The notes beneath the pieces are model-generated. The model had not been told where the DNA came from. It worked only from the letters and a program-made list of their open reading frames with translations, and did not search any database. DNA of 23,583 nucleotides. It comes from an uncultured Burkholderiaceae bacterium. Its GTDB lineage: Bacteria; Pseudomonadota; Gammaproteobacteria; Burkholderiales; Burkholderiaceae. Every line of letters starts with the position of its first letter. The stretch's first letter is position 1. The translations under genes were made by a program, and so were the position numbers. This document shows, piece by piece, positions 16,164 to 23,518 of this stretch. The DNA lies in contig CALMPB010000107.1 of the NCBI GenBank assembly GCA_937871985.1, positions 1-23,583 on the forward strand, read 5' to 3'.

Positions 16164-16976
16164 CTATTTTTGTTGGCTGGGCGGGAAGAACTCGCCGGGC
16201 GTTGCGCCCAGCTGCTCGCGGAACGCGGCAATGAAGGCCGAGAGGCTTTCATAGCCGCAGGCCAGCGCGGCATCGGTGACGCGCTCGCCGCGTTCGAGCA
16301 TGGGCAAGGCGGTCAAGAGCCGCAGGCGCTGGCGCCACAGCCGGAACGTCAGTCCGGTTTGCAGCACGAACAGCCGGCTTAGCGTGCGTTCGGAAACATT
16401 CAGCCGGCCGGCCCATTGCTGCAGGCTGGCCCGCGAGTCGGGGTTGGCCTGCAGCGCGTTGCACAGCGTGCGCAGGCGCGGGTCGGCCGGCAGCGGCAGC
16501 ATGGATCCGGTTTCAGGCGCATTCGCCAGTTCGTCCAGCAGCACCTGCACCAGATGGCCGTGCGGGCCGGATTCTTCGTATTGAACGGGCAGGCTGCCGA
16601 AGCGGCGTATCAGTTCGCGCAACAGCGGATTGACGCTCAGAACCCTGCAGCCGGAATTTTTTTTCACGCCGGCGGTTGCCGCGTCGATATACAGGCTGTT
16701 GATTTGCGTATTGCCGAGGCGGCGCACTTGGTGCTCGATGCCTGCCGGGATCCAGATGGCGCTTTGCGGCGGAGCGACGAACAGCCCCGACGAGGTGCGC
16801 ACCTGGATGACGCCCTGGGCCGAGTAGGAAAGCTGCACCCAGGGGTGCTTGTGGCGATAGCCAAGCGGCTTGTTGGGCAGGCCTTCGGAGTGGCCGTAGA
16901 CAGGCCTGGGCAAGGTCTTCAGCTCGCGCAAAGAAAGGGCCGGTGCGATAATCTTGTCTTGCTGGCGATAGTTCAT
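16164..16976 (-). CDS. AraC-family transcriptional regulator (cupin sensor + AraC HTH)
   Basis: 270 residues. The N-terminal half is a cupin-like sensor domain (HKHPWVQLSYSAQG at about 43-56, VAPPQSAIWIPAGIEHQV), the form found in NimR/YeaM-like regulators. The C-terminal half carries two helix-turn-helix units: LQQWAGRLNVSERTLSRLF then VTDAALACGYESLSAFIAAFREQLGATPGEFF, the usual AraC signature. The start ATG 16976 has only a weak ribosome-binding site. It lies upstream of the porin-ABC cluster on the same strand and is divergent from the YfeH-like transporter gene; it may control one or both. The inverted repeat at 17006-17025 in the divergent region is a candidate operator. The inducer is unknown. 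Confidence 0.92.
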   Translation of the reverse strand: MNYRQQDKIIAPALSLRELKTLPRPVYGHSEGLPNKPLGYRHKHPWVQLSYSAQGVIQVRTSSGLFVAPPQSAIWIPAGIEHQVRRLGNTQINSLYIDAATAGVKKNSGCRVLSVNPLLRELIRRFGSLPVQYEESGPHGHLVQVLLDELANAPETGSMLPLPADPRLRTLCNALQANPDSRASLQQWAGRLNVSERTLSRLFVLQTGLTFRLWRQRLRLLTALPMLERGERVTDAALACGYESLSAFIAAFREQLGATPGEFFPPSQQK

Positions 16977-17005
16977 GGCTGTATATCGTTAGACGGAAAA
17001 CCAAT

Positions 17006-17025
17006 GGCAAGTTAACGTGATTGCC
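17006..17025. promoter_or_regulatory. Inverted repeat in the AraC/transporter divergent region
   Basis: GGCAA (17006-17010) and TTGCC (17021-17025) are exact inverted copies 10 bases apart, one helical turn centre to centre plus half-sites. They lie in the 73-base gap between divergent genes, where an autoregulating AraC-type protein would be expected to bind. Short enough to arise by chance. Confidence 0.3.
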
Positions 17026-17049
17026 TGTTCCACGCAAGCCCTTCAAAAC

Positions 17050-18048
17050 ATGTCCAGTATCCGCCTGCTGTTCGATAAATTCACGCTTACCCTGATAGCC
17101 GTCGTGGCGACGGCCACGCTATTGCCCGCGCATGGGAGCGGAGCCGTTCTGTTCGAGTGGCTGACCACCCTGGCCATCGCCCTGCTGTTTTTCATGCATG
17201 GCGCCAAACTGTCGCGCAGCGCCATCGTCGCGGGCGCCATGCACTGGCGCCTGCATGCCCTGGTGTTTGCCTGCACCTTCATCATGTTTCCGATTCTTGG
17301 GTGGGTATTGCGGCCTGTGCTGCTTCCCGTATTGGGCGAGCCTTTGTACATGGGGATGCTGTATCTGTGCGCCTTGCCCGGCACGGTTCAGTCGGCCATC
17401 GCCTTTACCTCCATCGCGCGCGGCAATATTCCGGCGGCGGTGTGCAGCGCGTCCGCCTCCAGCCTGATCGGCATTGTGGTTACGCCGTTGCTGGTGAGCT
17501 GGCTGATCGGGGCGGCAGGCAAGTCGGGGTCGACCCTGCACGCCATTGTGCATATCAGCGTCGAATTGCTGCTGCCGTTCGTGGCGGGCCATCTTATGCG
17601 CCCCTGGATCGGCGCCTGGGTACACCGCAACAAGGCCTGGCTCAAGGCGGTCGACCAGGGTTCCATCCTGCTGGTGGTCTACACCGCGTTCAGCGCGTCG
17701 GTCATCGGCGGGTTATGGAAAACGGTTCCCCCCTCCGCGCTGTTGTTGCTGGTGCTGGCGTGTTGCGTGGTACTGGCCCTGGCGCTGGTGGCCACCACCC
17801 AGTTCGCCCGCCGCCTGGGCTTCAACAAGGAAGACGAAATCACCATCGTGTTCTGCGGCTCGAAGAAAAGCCTGGCGACCGGCGTTCCCATGGCCCAGGT
17901 GCTGTTCGCCTCCAGCATGGTGGGCCCGATGCTGCTGCCGCTCATGGTGTTTCACCAGATCCAGCTCATGGTGTGCGCCGTGCTGGCGCAAAAATACCAG
18001 CAGCGCGCGCCCTCCGGAGAGGACGCCGCCTTGCAGGAACCCGCTTAA
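17050..18048 (+). CDS. YfeH-like member of the bile-acid:sodium symporter superfamily
   Basis: Polytopic membrane protein of about 332 residues with some nine to ten hydrophobic segments. The N-terminus (FDKFTLTLIAVV), LTTLAIALLFFMHGAKLSR, ALPGTVQSAIAFTSIARGN and FCGSKKSLATGVPMAQVLF are the conserved blocks of the YfeH/SBF-like branch (PF13593). These proteins are probably ion or organic-anion transporters; the substrate is unproven. The frame is open from GTG 17017, but ATG 17050 matches family N-termini, so it is chosen; neither has a clear ribosome-binding site. Divergent from the AraC gene. The stop overlaps the convergent proQ-like gene by a few bases. Confidence 0.88.
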   Translation: MSSIRLLFDKFTLTLIAVVATATLLPAHGSGAVLFEWLTTLAIALLFFMHGAKLSRSAIVAGAMHWRLHALVFACTFIMFPILGWVLRPVLLPVLGEPLYMGMLYLCALPGTVQSAIAFTSIARGNIPAAVCSASASSLIGIVVTPLLVSWLIGAAGKSGSTLHAIVHISVELLLPFVAGHLMRPWIGAWVHRNKAWLKAVDQGSILLVVYTAFSASVIGGLWKTVPPSALLLLVLACCVVLALALVATTQFARRLGFNKEDEITIVFCGSKKSLATGVPMAQVLFASSMVGPMLLPLMVFHQIQLMVCAVLAQKYQQRAPSGEDAALQEPA

Positions 18049-18629
18049 ACGTCCAGCGTGCCGGTTTCAGGTTCGGCGGCTTGAGTCGTGGGGTCTGGCT
18101 GGTTTTCGGGTTCGGCGTGCGTGTCTTTGGCGGGTTGAGGGTCGGGCTGCCTGGCCGCCTTGCGTGATTTCGCGGCGTTGGCGCGCTGGCGCGCCGCCAG
18201 TTTCTTGGCGAACTGGGCCTCGGCCGCCGTGACCGTGCCGGACGGCTCTCCCGACAGATCCAGGCGCGGAGCGTCCTGAACCATGCAGGCCCAGTAGCGG
18301 CTGCCCTGGCACCAGGTCTTGACGGCCTCGGTGATTTCCTCGGGAGTGAGCTTGAGGGTTTCCGCCTGCAGGTGCAATTCCTTGTGGATACCCAGTTTCA
18401 GAGGCACCTTGGGAGCCGGCTTTTTGGGGAAGGCCTTTGGGAACAGGCGCTGCAGGCGCGAGATCGTGATGACGACGGGATCGACCGGCTCGGCGTTCTT
18501 CTGGTTGTTTTTTGGGGTGGCCGGCCGTTGCGAAACCCGCTCTTTACGGTTGCCCCGCTTTGCCTGCCGTTCTTGCTCGGCCTTTGCGGTCAGCTCGCGT
18601 TTCAGTGCGGCCAGTTGTTCGAATCCCAT
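18045..18629 (-). CDS. ProQ/FinO-domain RNA chaperone
   Basis: 194 residues. The FinO/ProQ RNA-binding domain occupies about residues 50-140: ISRLQRLFPKAF, PLKLGIHKEL, TPEEITEAVKTWCQGSRYWACM and a basic AQFAKKLAARQRA end. Basic, low-complexity arms flank it: a Lys/Arg-rich N-terminus and a C-terminal tail rich in Ala, Pro, Lys and Glu. Such proteins bind structured small RNAs and mRNA 3' ends and act in post-transcriptional control. The ATG at 18629 is chosen because it is the last Met before the conserved part and no in-frame start upstream has any signal. A good extended -10 box lies 34 bases upstream. Own transcription unit, convergent with the YfeH-like gene. Confidence 0.92.
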   Translation of the reverse strand: MGFEQLAALKRELTAKAEQERQAKRGNRKERVSQRPATPKNNQKNAEPVDPVVITISRLQRLFPKAFPKKPAPKVPLKLGIHKELHLQAETLKLTPEEITEAVKTWCQGSRYWACMVQDAPRLDLSGEPSGTVTAAEAQFAKKLAARQRANAAKSRKAARQPDPQPAKDTHAEPENQPDPTTQAAEPETGTLDV

Positions 18630-18662
18630 CGCGTCGTAATTCCATAAGGTGACTATGGTGCG

Positions 18663-18671
18663 ATTGTAGCA
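18663..18671 (-). promoter_or_regulatory. Extended -10 promoter for the proQ-like gene
   Basis: On the - strand, TGCTACAAT combines a TG extension with a near-consensus -10 box (TACAAT, 18663-18668), placing transcription start near 18656 and giving a 5' leader of about 27 bases. The -35 region at 17-base spacing is poor, as extended -10 promoters allow. Confidence 0.5.
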
Positions 18672-18720
18672 ATCCGGCGGCGTTTGGTTGCGCCGGGCCG
18701 GCATTGGAGGAAACGAGCTG

Positions 18721-19575
18721 TTACTCCGCCGGCCCGCCCGGCAATGCCGTGGCGCCGTGACCGTGCTCCATGAGCTTGGCAAAGAGCTCCTGCTGGGTTC
18801 TTACGCCCAGTTTGGCGAAGCCGCGATTGCGGTAGGTGATGGCCGAGGCGGTTTTTATGCCCATGGCCTGGGCGGCGGCGGGCACGGTCAGGCCCCGGGC
18901 AATGGATAGAACGAGATCGTATTCGCGCTTGCTGAGCTTGTTGTCCAGCCCGGCTTGCAGGCGATCCAGCCCATTGGCGCTGATGGCCGGCGCTTGCGGC
19001 ATGGTGCGAAAACGCTGGACGGCGGCCTCGCCCAGGCAATTGGCAAGAAGCTCCAGGTAGCGCAGGTCGGACTGGGACAGCGCTTGCGCGTGGGCCGTGC
19101 GGTAAAGGCCGATGAACAGATTGTTGTTGTTCCCGAGCTGGCGGAATATGCCGAACCGCTGCAGGGTGCCCACGCTGTCGTAGCAGGCATTGCGGTAGGC
19201 GGGGTCGATGATGTCCTGCGCGTTCTGGTGCAGCAGGATGGTGGAGCTTGCCTGCGGTGTTTGGGTGTTGTTGCGCAGAACCTCCTGCAGGGCGATGTCC
19301 CGCTGGTAGTGCTGCCTGATGTAGGCGCTGGAGGCTGACGGAGGCGTCGGGGACGGCCGGGATTCGGCGTGTCCCAGCAGGAGTGGCTGGCCTCTGGCGG
19401 GCAGCAGGAACAGCGCGCAATTCAGCATGTCCACCTCGGAACGAACCAGATCCAGGATGGCCTTGGGCAATCGCGCCCGGTCTTCGTCGGTAATGGCCGA
19501 CAGCAATTGGGAGAGCCCCGATTGCGAGATCGGGAATTTGCTGCCGGGCGGCGGGTTGCCTTTCCATATCCGCAT
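18721..19575 (-). CDS. LuxR-type transcriptional regulator
   Basis: 284 residues. The C-terminal LuxR/GerE helix-turn-helix (about 214-270) reads LSKREYDLVLSIARGLTVPAAAQAMGIKTASAITYRNRGFAKLGV, with the usual spacing of Leu/Ser, Glu and Lys residues. The first ~200 residues are predicted alpha/beta, with no recognisable receiver, autoinducer-binding or PAS motif that I can name; they probably sense a small molecule. GGAG lies 8 bases before ATG 19575. The gene is divergent from the GST-LigA-LigB operon, the usual arrangement for a local regulator, so it probably controls aromatic ring-cleavage genes (inferred). The gap holds an inverted repeat at 19601-19620. Confidence 0.88.
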   Translation of the reverse strand: MRIWKGNPPPGSKFPISQSGLSQLLSAITDEDRARLPKAILDLVRSEVDMLNCALFLLPARGQPLLLGHAESRPSPTPPSASSAYIRQHYQRDIALQEVLRNNTQTPQASSTILLHQNAQDIIDPAYRNACYDSVGTLQRFGIFRQLGNNNNLFIGLYRTAHAQALSQSDLRYLELLANCLGEAAVQRFRTMPQAPAISANGLDRLQAGLDNKLSKREYDLVLSIARGLTVPAAAQAMGIKTASAITYRNRGFAKLGVRTQQELFAKLMEHGHGATALPGGPAE

Positions 19576-19600
19576 TTGCAGACTCCGTGTTTGTGCGTTT

Positions 19601-19620
19601 TGTCCACAGTTCAGGGGACA
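19601..19620. promoter_or_regulatory. Inverted repeat, candidate LuxR-type operator
   Basis: TGTCC (19601-19605) and GGACA (19616-19620) are exact inverted half-sites 10 bases apart, a 20-base dyad of the size bound by LuxR-type dimers. It lies just upstream of the LuxR gene start and about 150 bases before the GST start. Pattern only. Confidence 0.35.
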
Positions 19621-19771
19621 TACAGTGGGCGGCGGTATTTTTATTATTGTGCAAGATGCCGCTGCGCTGCCGCGCCGTTCATCGACAATTTTAATGTAAA
19701 TGGCCCCGCCTGGGCTTGCCAGGGCGCTAGTGTTTGCACCGATGCGGGCTTTTGTTCATCGAGGAAATTTT

Positions 19772-20521
19772 ATGTCCGGTTCGCCGTCTTTCGCTTTTCC
19801 GCCAAAGCTTGACTTGTACTACAGCCCGAAGGCATGTTCGCTGGCCTCGCATATCGCCCTGGAAGAGTCGGGCCTGGCGTACGAGGCGGTGTCGGTCAAT
19901 ATCCGCAATCAGGAAAACCGGCGGGAGGAATATTTGCGGCTCAACCCCGGAGGGACGGTGCCTACCCTGGGCATCGACGGCCGGCCGCTTACCGAATCCC
20001 AGGCCATTCTTACCTATATCGCCGATCTGGTTCCCGAACGCCAGTTGCTGCCGCGTCCCGGCACGCTGGCGCGGGCGCGGGCCCACGAGTGGATGAATCT
20101 GATTTCAAGCAGCCTGCATGTATCGTACCGTTCGGTGTTCCGGCCGCAGACCTATGGCGGGGAGGATCCGGCGGCGATGGAGCATGTGCAGCGGCAGGGC
20201 CGGAAGAACCTGGCCAAATACCTGGCGCTGATCGAGTCGCGCCTCGACCCGGCCAGCACGTATGCCCTGGGCGAGACGTTTACCGTGGTGGATGCCTACC
20301 TGTTCGTCTTCTATCTTTGGAGCTACGACGAGCGCCTTCAGTGCGATCTGCCCGAGCGTCCCCGCTACCGGGCGCTGGCCGAGCATGTGGCGGCGCGCCC
20401 CGCCGTGCGCAAGGTGGTGGCCAGAGAGCGCTGCGTGCGGGCCTACGACCTGCCCGACCATATCCTGCTGGACGATGCGCAGGACCGGAATGCGTCAATT
20501 GCCGGGACGGGTGCCAGATGA
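19772..20521 (+). CDS. Glutathione S-transferase (beta-class-like)
   Basis: 249 residues, slightly longer than typical (~205-230). The N-terminal thioredoxin-fold domain starts LDLYYSPKACSLASHIAL, with Cys22 at the position of the catalytic Cys10 of bacterial beta-class enzymes, then LNPGGTVPTL with the cis-Pro and TESQAILTYIADL for glutathione binding. The all-alpha C-terminal domain includes LGETFTVVDAYLFVFYLW, the usual folding motif. GAGGAA lies 5 bases before ATG 19772; the frame extends upstream without a comparable signal. The stop overlaps the LigA-like start (ATGA). Position before a ring-cleavage dioxygenase suggests it handles an aromatic substrate or intermediate (ether cleavage, dehalogenation or isomerisation); which one is not shown. 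Confidence 0.9.
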   Translation: MSGSPSFAFPPKLDLYYSPKACSLASHIALEESGLAYEAVSVNIRNQENRREEYLRLNPGGTVPTLGIDGRPLTESQAILTYIADLVPERQLLPRPGTLARARAHEWMNLISSSLHVSYRSVFRPQTYGGEDPAAMEHVQRQGRKNLAKYLALIESRLDPASTYALGETFTVVDAYLFVFYLWSYDERLQCDLPERPRYRALAEHVAARPAVRKVVARERCVRAYDLPDHILLDDAQDRNASIAGTGAR

Positions 20522-20826
20522 CTTTGTACGCGGTGCAGAAACTCATCTACGAGGTCAACCGCAGCCCTGAAGCCCTGGAGGCGTTCAAGGCCGGGCCCGA
20601 TGCCTTCATGCAGGCGTACGAGCTTAGCCAGGAGGAGCGCGGTGCGCTGGGCAAGCCGGATATCGGCCTGTTGTACGTGCTGGGGGTCAACGGCCAGTTG
20701 TTGATGCATTTTGCCGCGGCCTGCGGGTACGAGTGGAACGATTACCTGGACGCCATGCGCACCGGCCTGGCTTCTTACGGTGAGGTGCGCGAGGGCATCT
20801 ACGCGATCAAGAAGGAAAAACCATGA
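20518..20826 (+). CDS. LigA-like alpha subunit of extradiol (LigAB-type) dioxygenase
   Basis: A 102-residue all-helical protein of the LigA family: YAVQKLIYEVNRSPEALEAF, then FMQAYELSQEERGALGKPDIGLLYVLGVNGQLLMHFA. This is the small partner of protocatechuate 4,5-dioxygenase-type enzymes that caps the active site of the LigB subunit. It is shorter than Sphingobium LigA (~139 residues), covering the core domain only. Its ATG overlaps the GST stop by four bases, and its own stop overlaps the LigB-like start by four bases, so all three should be co-translated. Confidence 0.9.
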   Translation: MTLYAVQKLIYEVNRSPEALEAFKAGPDAFMQAYELSQEERGALGKPDIGLLYVLGVNGQLLMHFAAACGYEWNDYLDAMRTGLASYGEVREGIYAIKKEKP

Positions 20827-21641
20827 GTATTGTATTTTGCGGCGTGTGCAGCCACGGTCCGGGTATTACGGCACGCACCGAGCGCGCCGAGCCCAAGGCG
20901 CGGGAGCGCCTCATGCAAAGCTACGCGCGCATGCGCCAGGCATTGCGCGATGCGCGTCCGGATGTATTGGTGGTGATCGCGGCCGAGCATTTCGCCAATT
21001 TCTTCATGGACAATATGCCCGCATTCGCGGTGGGCATGGCGGATCACTACGATGGCCCCATCGAGGATCCCGAGTGGCTGCGCATTCCCCGCACCCGGGT
21101 TCCGGGAAGCCGGGATATTTCCCTGCGCCTGATCCAGGGCATGATGCAAAGCGTGGATCTCAGTTATTGCGAGGAATGGAAATTCGACCACGGCGTCATG
21201 GTGCCGCTGCACCATTTGACGCCCGACTACGATTTGCCGGTCATTCCCATGAACATCAATTGCCAGAATCCGCCCCTGGCGCCCCTGCACCGCGTTTACG
21301 CCCTGGGGCAGGCCATACGCCAGGCCGCCGAGACCATGAGCGAGCGGATCGCGGTCATCGGCACCGGCGGGATCTCCCATTGGCCATGTACGCCGGACAC
21401 GGGCCTGATCAACGAGGAATGGGATAGGGAGTTCCTGCGCCGCTGGGCCGCCAACGACCGCGACGCCTTGCTCGACTATACCGACGACGCCACCTACCTC
21501 GACGGCGGGCAGGGCGGCTACGAAATCCGCACTTATATCGCCGCCGCGGGGGCGGCCGGCGGCGCCCGCGGCGAAGTCTGGTGCTACGAACCCATCCCCC
21601 AATTCGCCTGCGGATGCACGGTGGGCGTCATGAATGTGTAA
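20823..21641 (+). CDS. LigB-like catalytic subunit of class III extradiol dioxygenase
   Basis: 272 residues, LigB family (PF02900). These non-haem Fe(II) enzymes open catechol-type rings next to one hydroxyl. The metal ligands expected from Sphingobium LigB are present in order: His11 (CSHGPGI), His56 (AAEHFANFF) and Glu234 (GGYEIRTY). The catalytic histidines are also there: His123 (FDHGVMVPL) and His186 (GGISHWP). The protein is therefore expected to be active. The substrate is not certain: protocatechuate, gallate, 3-O-methylgallate or another substituted catechol are the family's range. Last gene of the GST-LigA-LigB operon. Confidence 0.92.
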   Translation: MSIVFCGVCSHGPGITARTERAEPKARERLMQSYARMRQALRDARPDVLVVIAAEHFANFFMDNMPAFAVGMADHYDGPIEDPEWLRIPRTRVPGSRDISLRLIQGMMQSVDLSYCEEWKFDHGVMVPLHHLTPDYDLPVIPMNINCQNPPLAPLHRVYALGQAIRQAAETMSERIAVIGTGGISHWPCTPDTGLINEEWDREFLRRWAANDRDALLDYTDDATYLDGGQGGYEIRTYIAAAGAAGGARGEVWCYEPIPQFACGCTVGVMNV

Positions 21642-21742
21642 TGGCCGGGTTCGTCGAAGGCAAGGCGCTGGATATTGACGGGTAGCGGCCCTGGGCCGGC
21701 GCGGCTTTGTGCTACCGTGGCATTTCTTTTGCCCTTTTTCAT

Positions 21743-21772
21743 GAGCATGGCCGGTTGCCGCCGGCCATGCTC
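21743..21772. repeat. Perfect 12-bp inverted repeat (hairpin) between the LigB-like and flavoprotein genes
   Basis: GAGCATGGCCGG (21743-21754) and CCGGCCATGCTC (21761-21772) are exact inverted copies with a 6-base loop. The RNA hairpin would be very stable. On the + strand no T-run follows, so it is not a standard intrinsic terminator; it may still stop transcription or protect the 3' end of the dioxygenase mRNA. Confidence 0.65.
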
Positions 21773-21798
21773 CCGGGGCTGCTTTGTCATTCAATGCC

Positions 21799-23016
21799 AT
21801 GTCTTCTCATTCTGTTGCCGTCATAGGCGGCGGCCCGGCCGGGCTGATGGCGGCCGAAACGCTGGCCCAGGCGGGCGTGGCCGTCGACCTTTACGATGCC
21901 ATGCCTTCGGTGGGCCGCAAGTTTCTGCTGGCCGGGCGCGGCGGCCTCAATCTTACCCATAGCGAGCCGGCGCACGTGTTCCGGTCGCGTTTCGGCGGGC
22001 GCGAACCGCAGGTTTCGCCCTGGCTGGATCGTTTCGATGCGCAGGCGGCGCGCCAGTGGGCGCATGGCCTGGGCGTGCAAACCTTCGTCGGTTCGTCGGG
22101 CCGGGTGTTTCCCAAGGAAATGAAGGCCGCGCCTTTGCTGAGGGCGTGGCTGCGCCGCCTGCGCGCCGGCGGAGTGCGGGTGCATACGCGGCATGTCTGG
22201 CGCGGCTGGGATGACGATGGCGCTTTGCGGCTGGAGACGCCCGCGGGTCCGCTGCGAGTGCGCGCGGACGCGGTGGTGCTGGCGCTGGGCGGCGGCAGTT
22301 GGCCCAGGCTGGGCTCCGACGGGGCCTGGCAAAGCGTGCTGGCGCGGCGCGGCGTCGAGGTGGCGCCGCTGTTGCCGGCCAATTGCGGCTTCCTGGCCGG
22401 CTGGACGCCTTATTTTTCAGAGAAGTTCGCGGGACGGCCGCTGAAGGCGGTCGCCATGGCTCCCCAGGGAGAGCCCGCCATGCGGCGCGGCGAGCTCATG
22501 GTGACGGCCGACGGCCTGGAGGGCGGGCTGATGTATGCGTGGTCGGCCAGCGTGCGCGACACGATTCTGGCGCAGGGCGAGGCGGTCGTGCATATCGACT
22601 TGCTGCCCGCCTACGAGCTTGCGCGGGTGCGCGCCGAAACCGGCCGGCCGCGCGGGGCTCGTTCGTGGTCCAGCCATTTGGGCAGCCGCCTGGGCCTGCA
22701 CGGCGCCAAGATGGGGCTGTTGCGCGAATGCCTGCCCAAGGAGGCCTTCGACGATCCGCAGGCCTTGGCGGCCGGCATCAAGAGGCTGCCGGTAAGGCTG
22801 AACGGCATGCAGCCTTTGGCCGAGGCCATCAGCAGCGCCGGCGGCGTGCGGTTCGAAGGGCTGGACGAGAGCCTGATGCTGCGGTCGGCGCCCGGCGTGT
22901 TCTGCGCCGGCGAGATGCTGGACTGGGAAGCGCCGACCGGCGGCTATCTGCTGACCGCCTGCCTTGCCGGCGGCCAGGCGGCGGGGCGCGGCGTATTGCG
23001 CTGGCTTGGCTCCTGA
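21799..23016 (+). CDS. NAD(P)/FAD-dependent oxidoreductase, HI0933/BaiN-type flavoprotein
   Basis: 405 residues. An N-terminal FAD dinucleotide fold VAVIGGGPAGLMAAETLAQAG with Asp/Tyr at the end of beta-2, the family block GRKFLLAGRGGLNLTHSE, a second FAD contact ALGGGSWPRLGSDGAW, and a C-terminal VFCAGEMLDWEAPTGGYLLTACLAGGQAAGRG. It matches the HI0933-like family (PF03486), in particular the TIGR03862 branch. The reaction is not known with certainty. ATG 21799 is chosen because it places the Rossmann motif at residue 7; the frame runs back to TTG 21784. Alone on its strand after the hairpin at 21743-21772. Confidence 0.9.
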   Translation: MSSHSVAVIGGGPAGLMAAETLAQAGVAVDLYDAMPSVGRKFLLAGRGGLNLTHSEPAHVFRSRFGGREPQVSPWLDRFDAQAARQWAHGLGVQTFVGSSGRVFPKEMKAAPLLRAWLRRLRAGGVRVHTRHVWRGWDDDGALRLETPAGPLRVRADAVVLALGGGSWPRLGSDGAWQSVLARRGVEVAPLLPANCGFLAGWTPYFSEKFAGRPLKAVAMAPQGEPAMRRGELMVTADGLEGGLMYAWSASVRDTILAQGEAVVHIDLLPAYELARVRAETGRPRGARSWSSHLGSRLGLHGAKMGLLRECLPKEAFDDPQALAAGIKRLPVRLNGMQPLAEAISSAGGVRFEGLDESLMLRSAPGVFCAGEMLDWEAPTGGYLLTACLAGGQAAGRGVLRWLGS

Positions 23017-23074
23017 AGAATCTGTTCCGTCGCCGCCGGCTTTTCACCCTGGGCGTTTCTGCCGCCCGCGGCGG

Positions 23075-23518
23075 TCAAAGCATGGACTTCGCCGAGGAAA
23101 GCACCGTGTTGCAGATCTGCTCGGTGGCCGCGGCTTTCAGCCCGCTGCCGCCCAGGTTCATTTGCTTTCCGTCGTCGCTGTGCAGTATTCCCTTTATGCC
23201 GTCGGTATAGCTGCTGCTGGTGGTCGACGGCTTGTTGGTGGTTTTGTTCATCAGCGAGTCCTGGATCGATTGCGCGCTGTTGCCGCTAAGGTATTTGTTC
23301 TTGAGGCAGTATTGCAGTACGCCCGCAATATTGCTGATATTGCTTGAACCGGCGCCCGATCCGGACAGCAGGCCTCCGGCTCCGCCGCCAAGAAGACTGC
23401 TTGCGCCGTTGGCGCCGCTTTTAAGCAGATCGCCGCTAAGCTGGGCCTGGGCGGCGCAGAACGGAAGGGCGATTGCCAGCAATCCGCCGAGAACTGCCGC
23501 GCGATGAGTATGGTTCAT
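23075..23518 (-). CDS. Small exported DUF2501-like protein
   Basis: 147 residues with a signal peptide (MNHTHRAAVLGG..., cleavage near AAQA/QL). The mature part has a Gly/Ser-rich stretch (SLLGGGAGGLLSGSGAG), then a conserved region SNIAGVLQYCLKNKYLSG with a Cys, and a second Cys near the C-terminus (TEQICNTVL), probably a disulphide. This matches the DUF2501/YjjA family, whose function is unknown. AAAGGAGAT lies 5 bases before ATG 23518, which decides the start; the open frame continues nine codons upstream. Convergent with the flavoprotein gene. Confidence 0.85.
   Translation of the reverse strand: MNHTHRAAVLGGLLAIALPFCAAQAQLSGDLLKSGANGASSLLGGGAGGLLSGSGAGSSNISNIAGVLQYCLKNKYLSGNSAQSIQDSLMNKTTNKPSTTSSSYTDGIKGILHSDDGKQMNLGGSGLKAAATEQICNTVLSSAKSML

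Noticed and set aside
17017..17049. GTG 17017 as the start of the YfeH-like gene
   Set aside because: It adds 11 residues not typical of the family and has no ribosome-binding sequence; ATG 17050 fits family N-termini.
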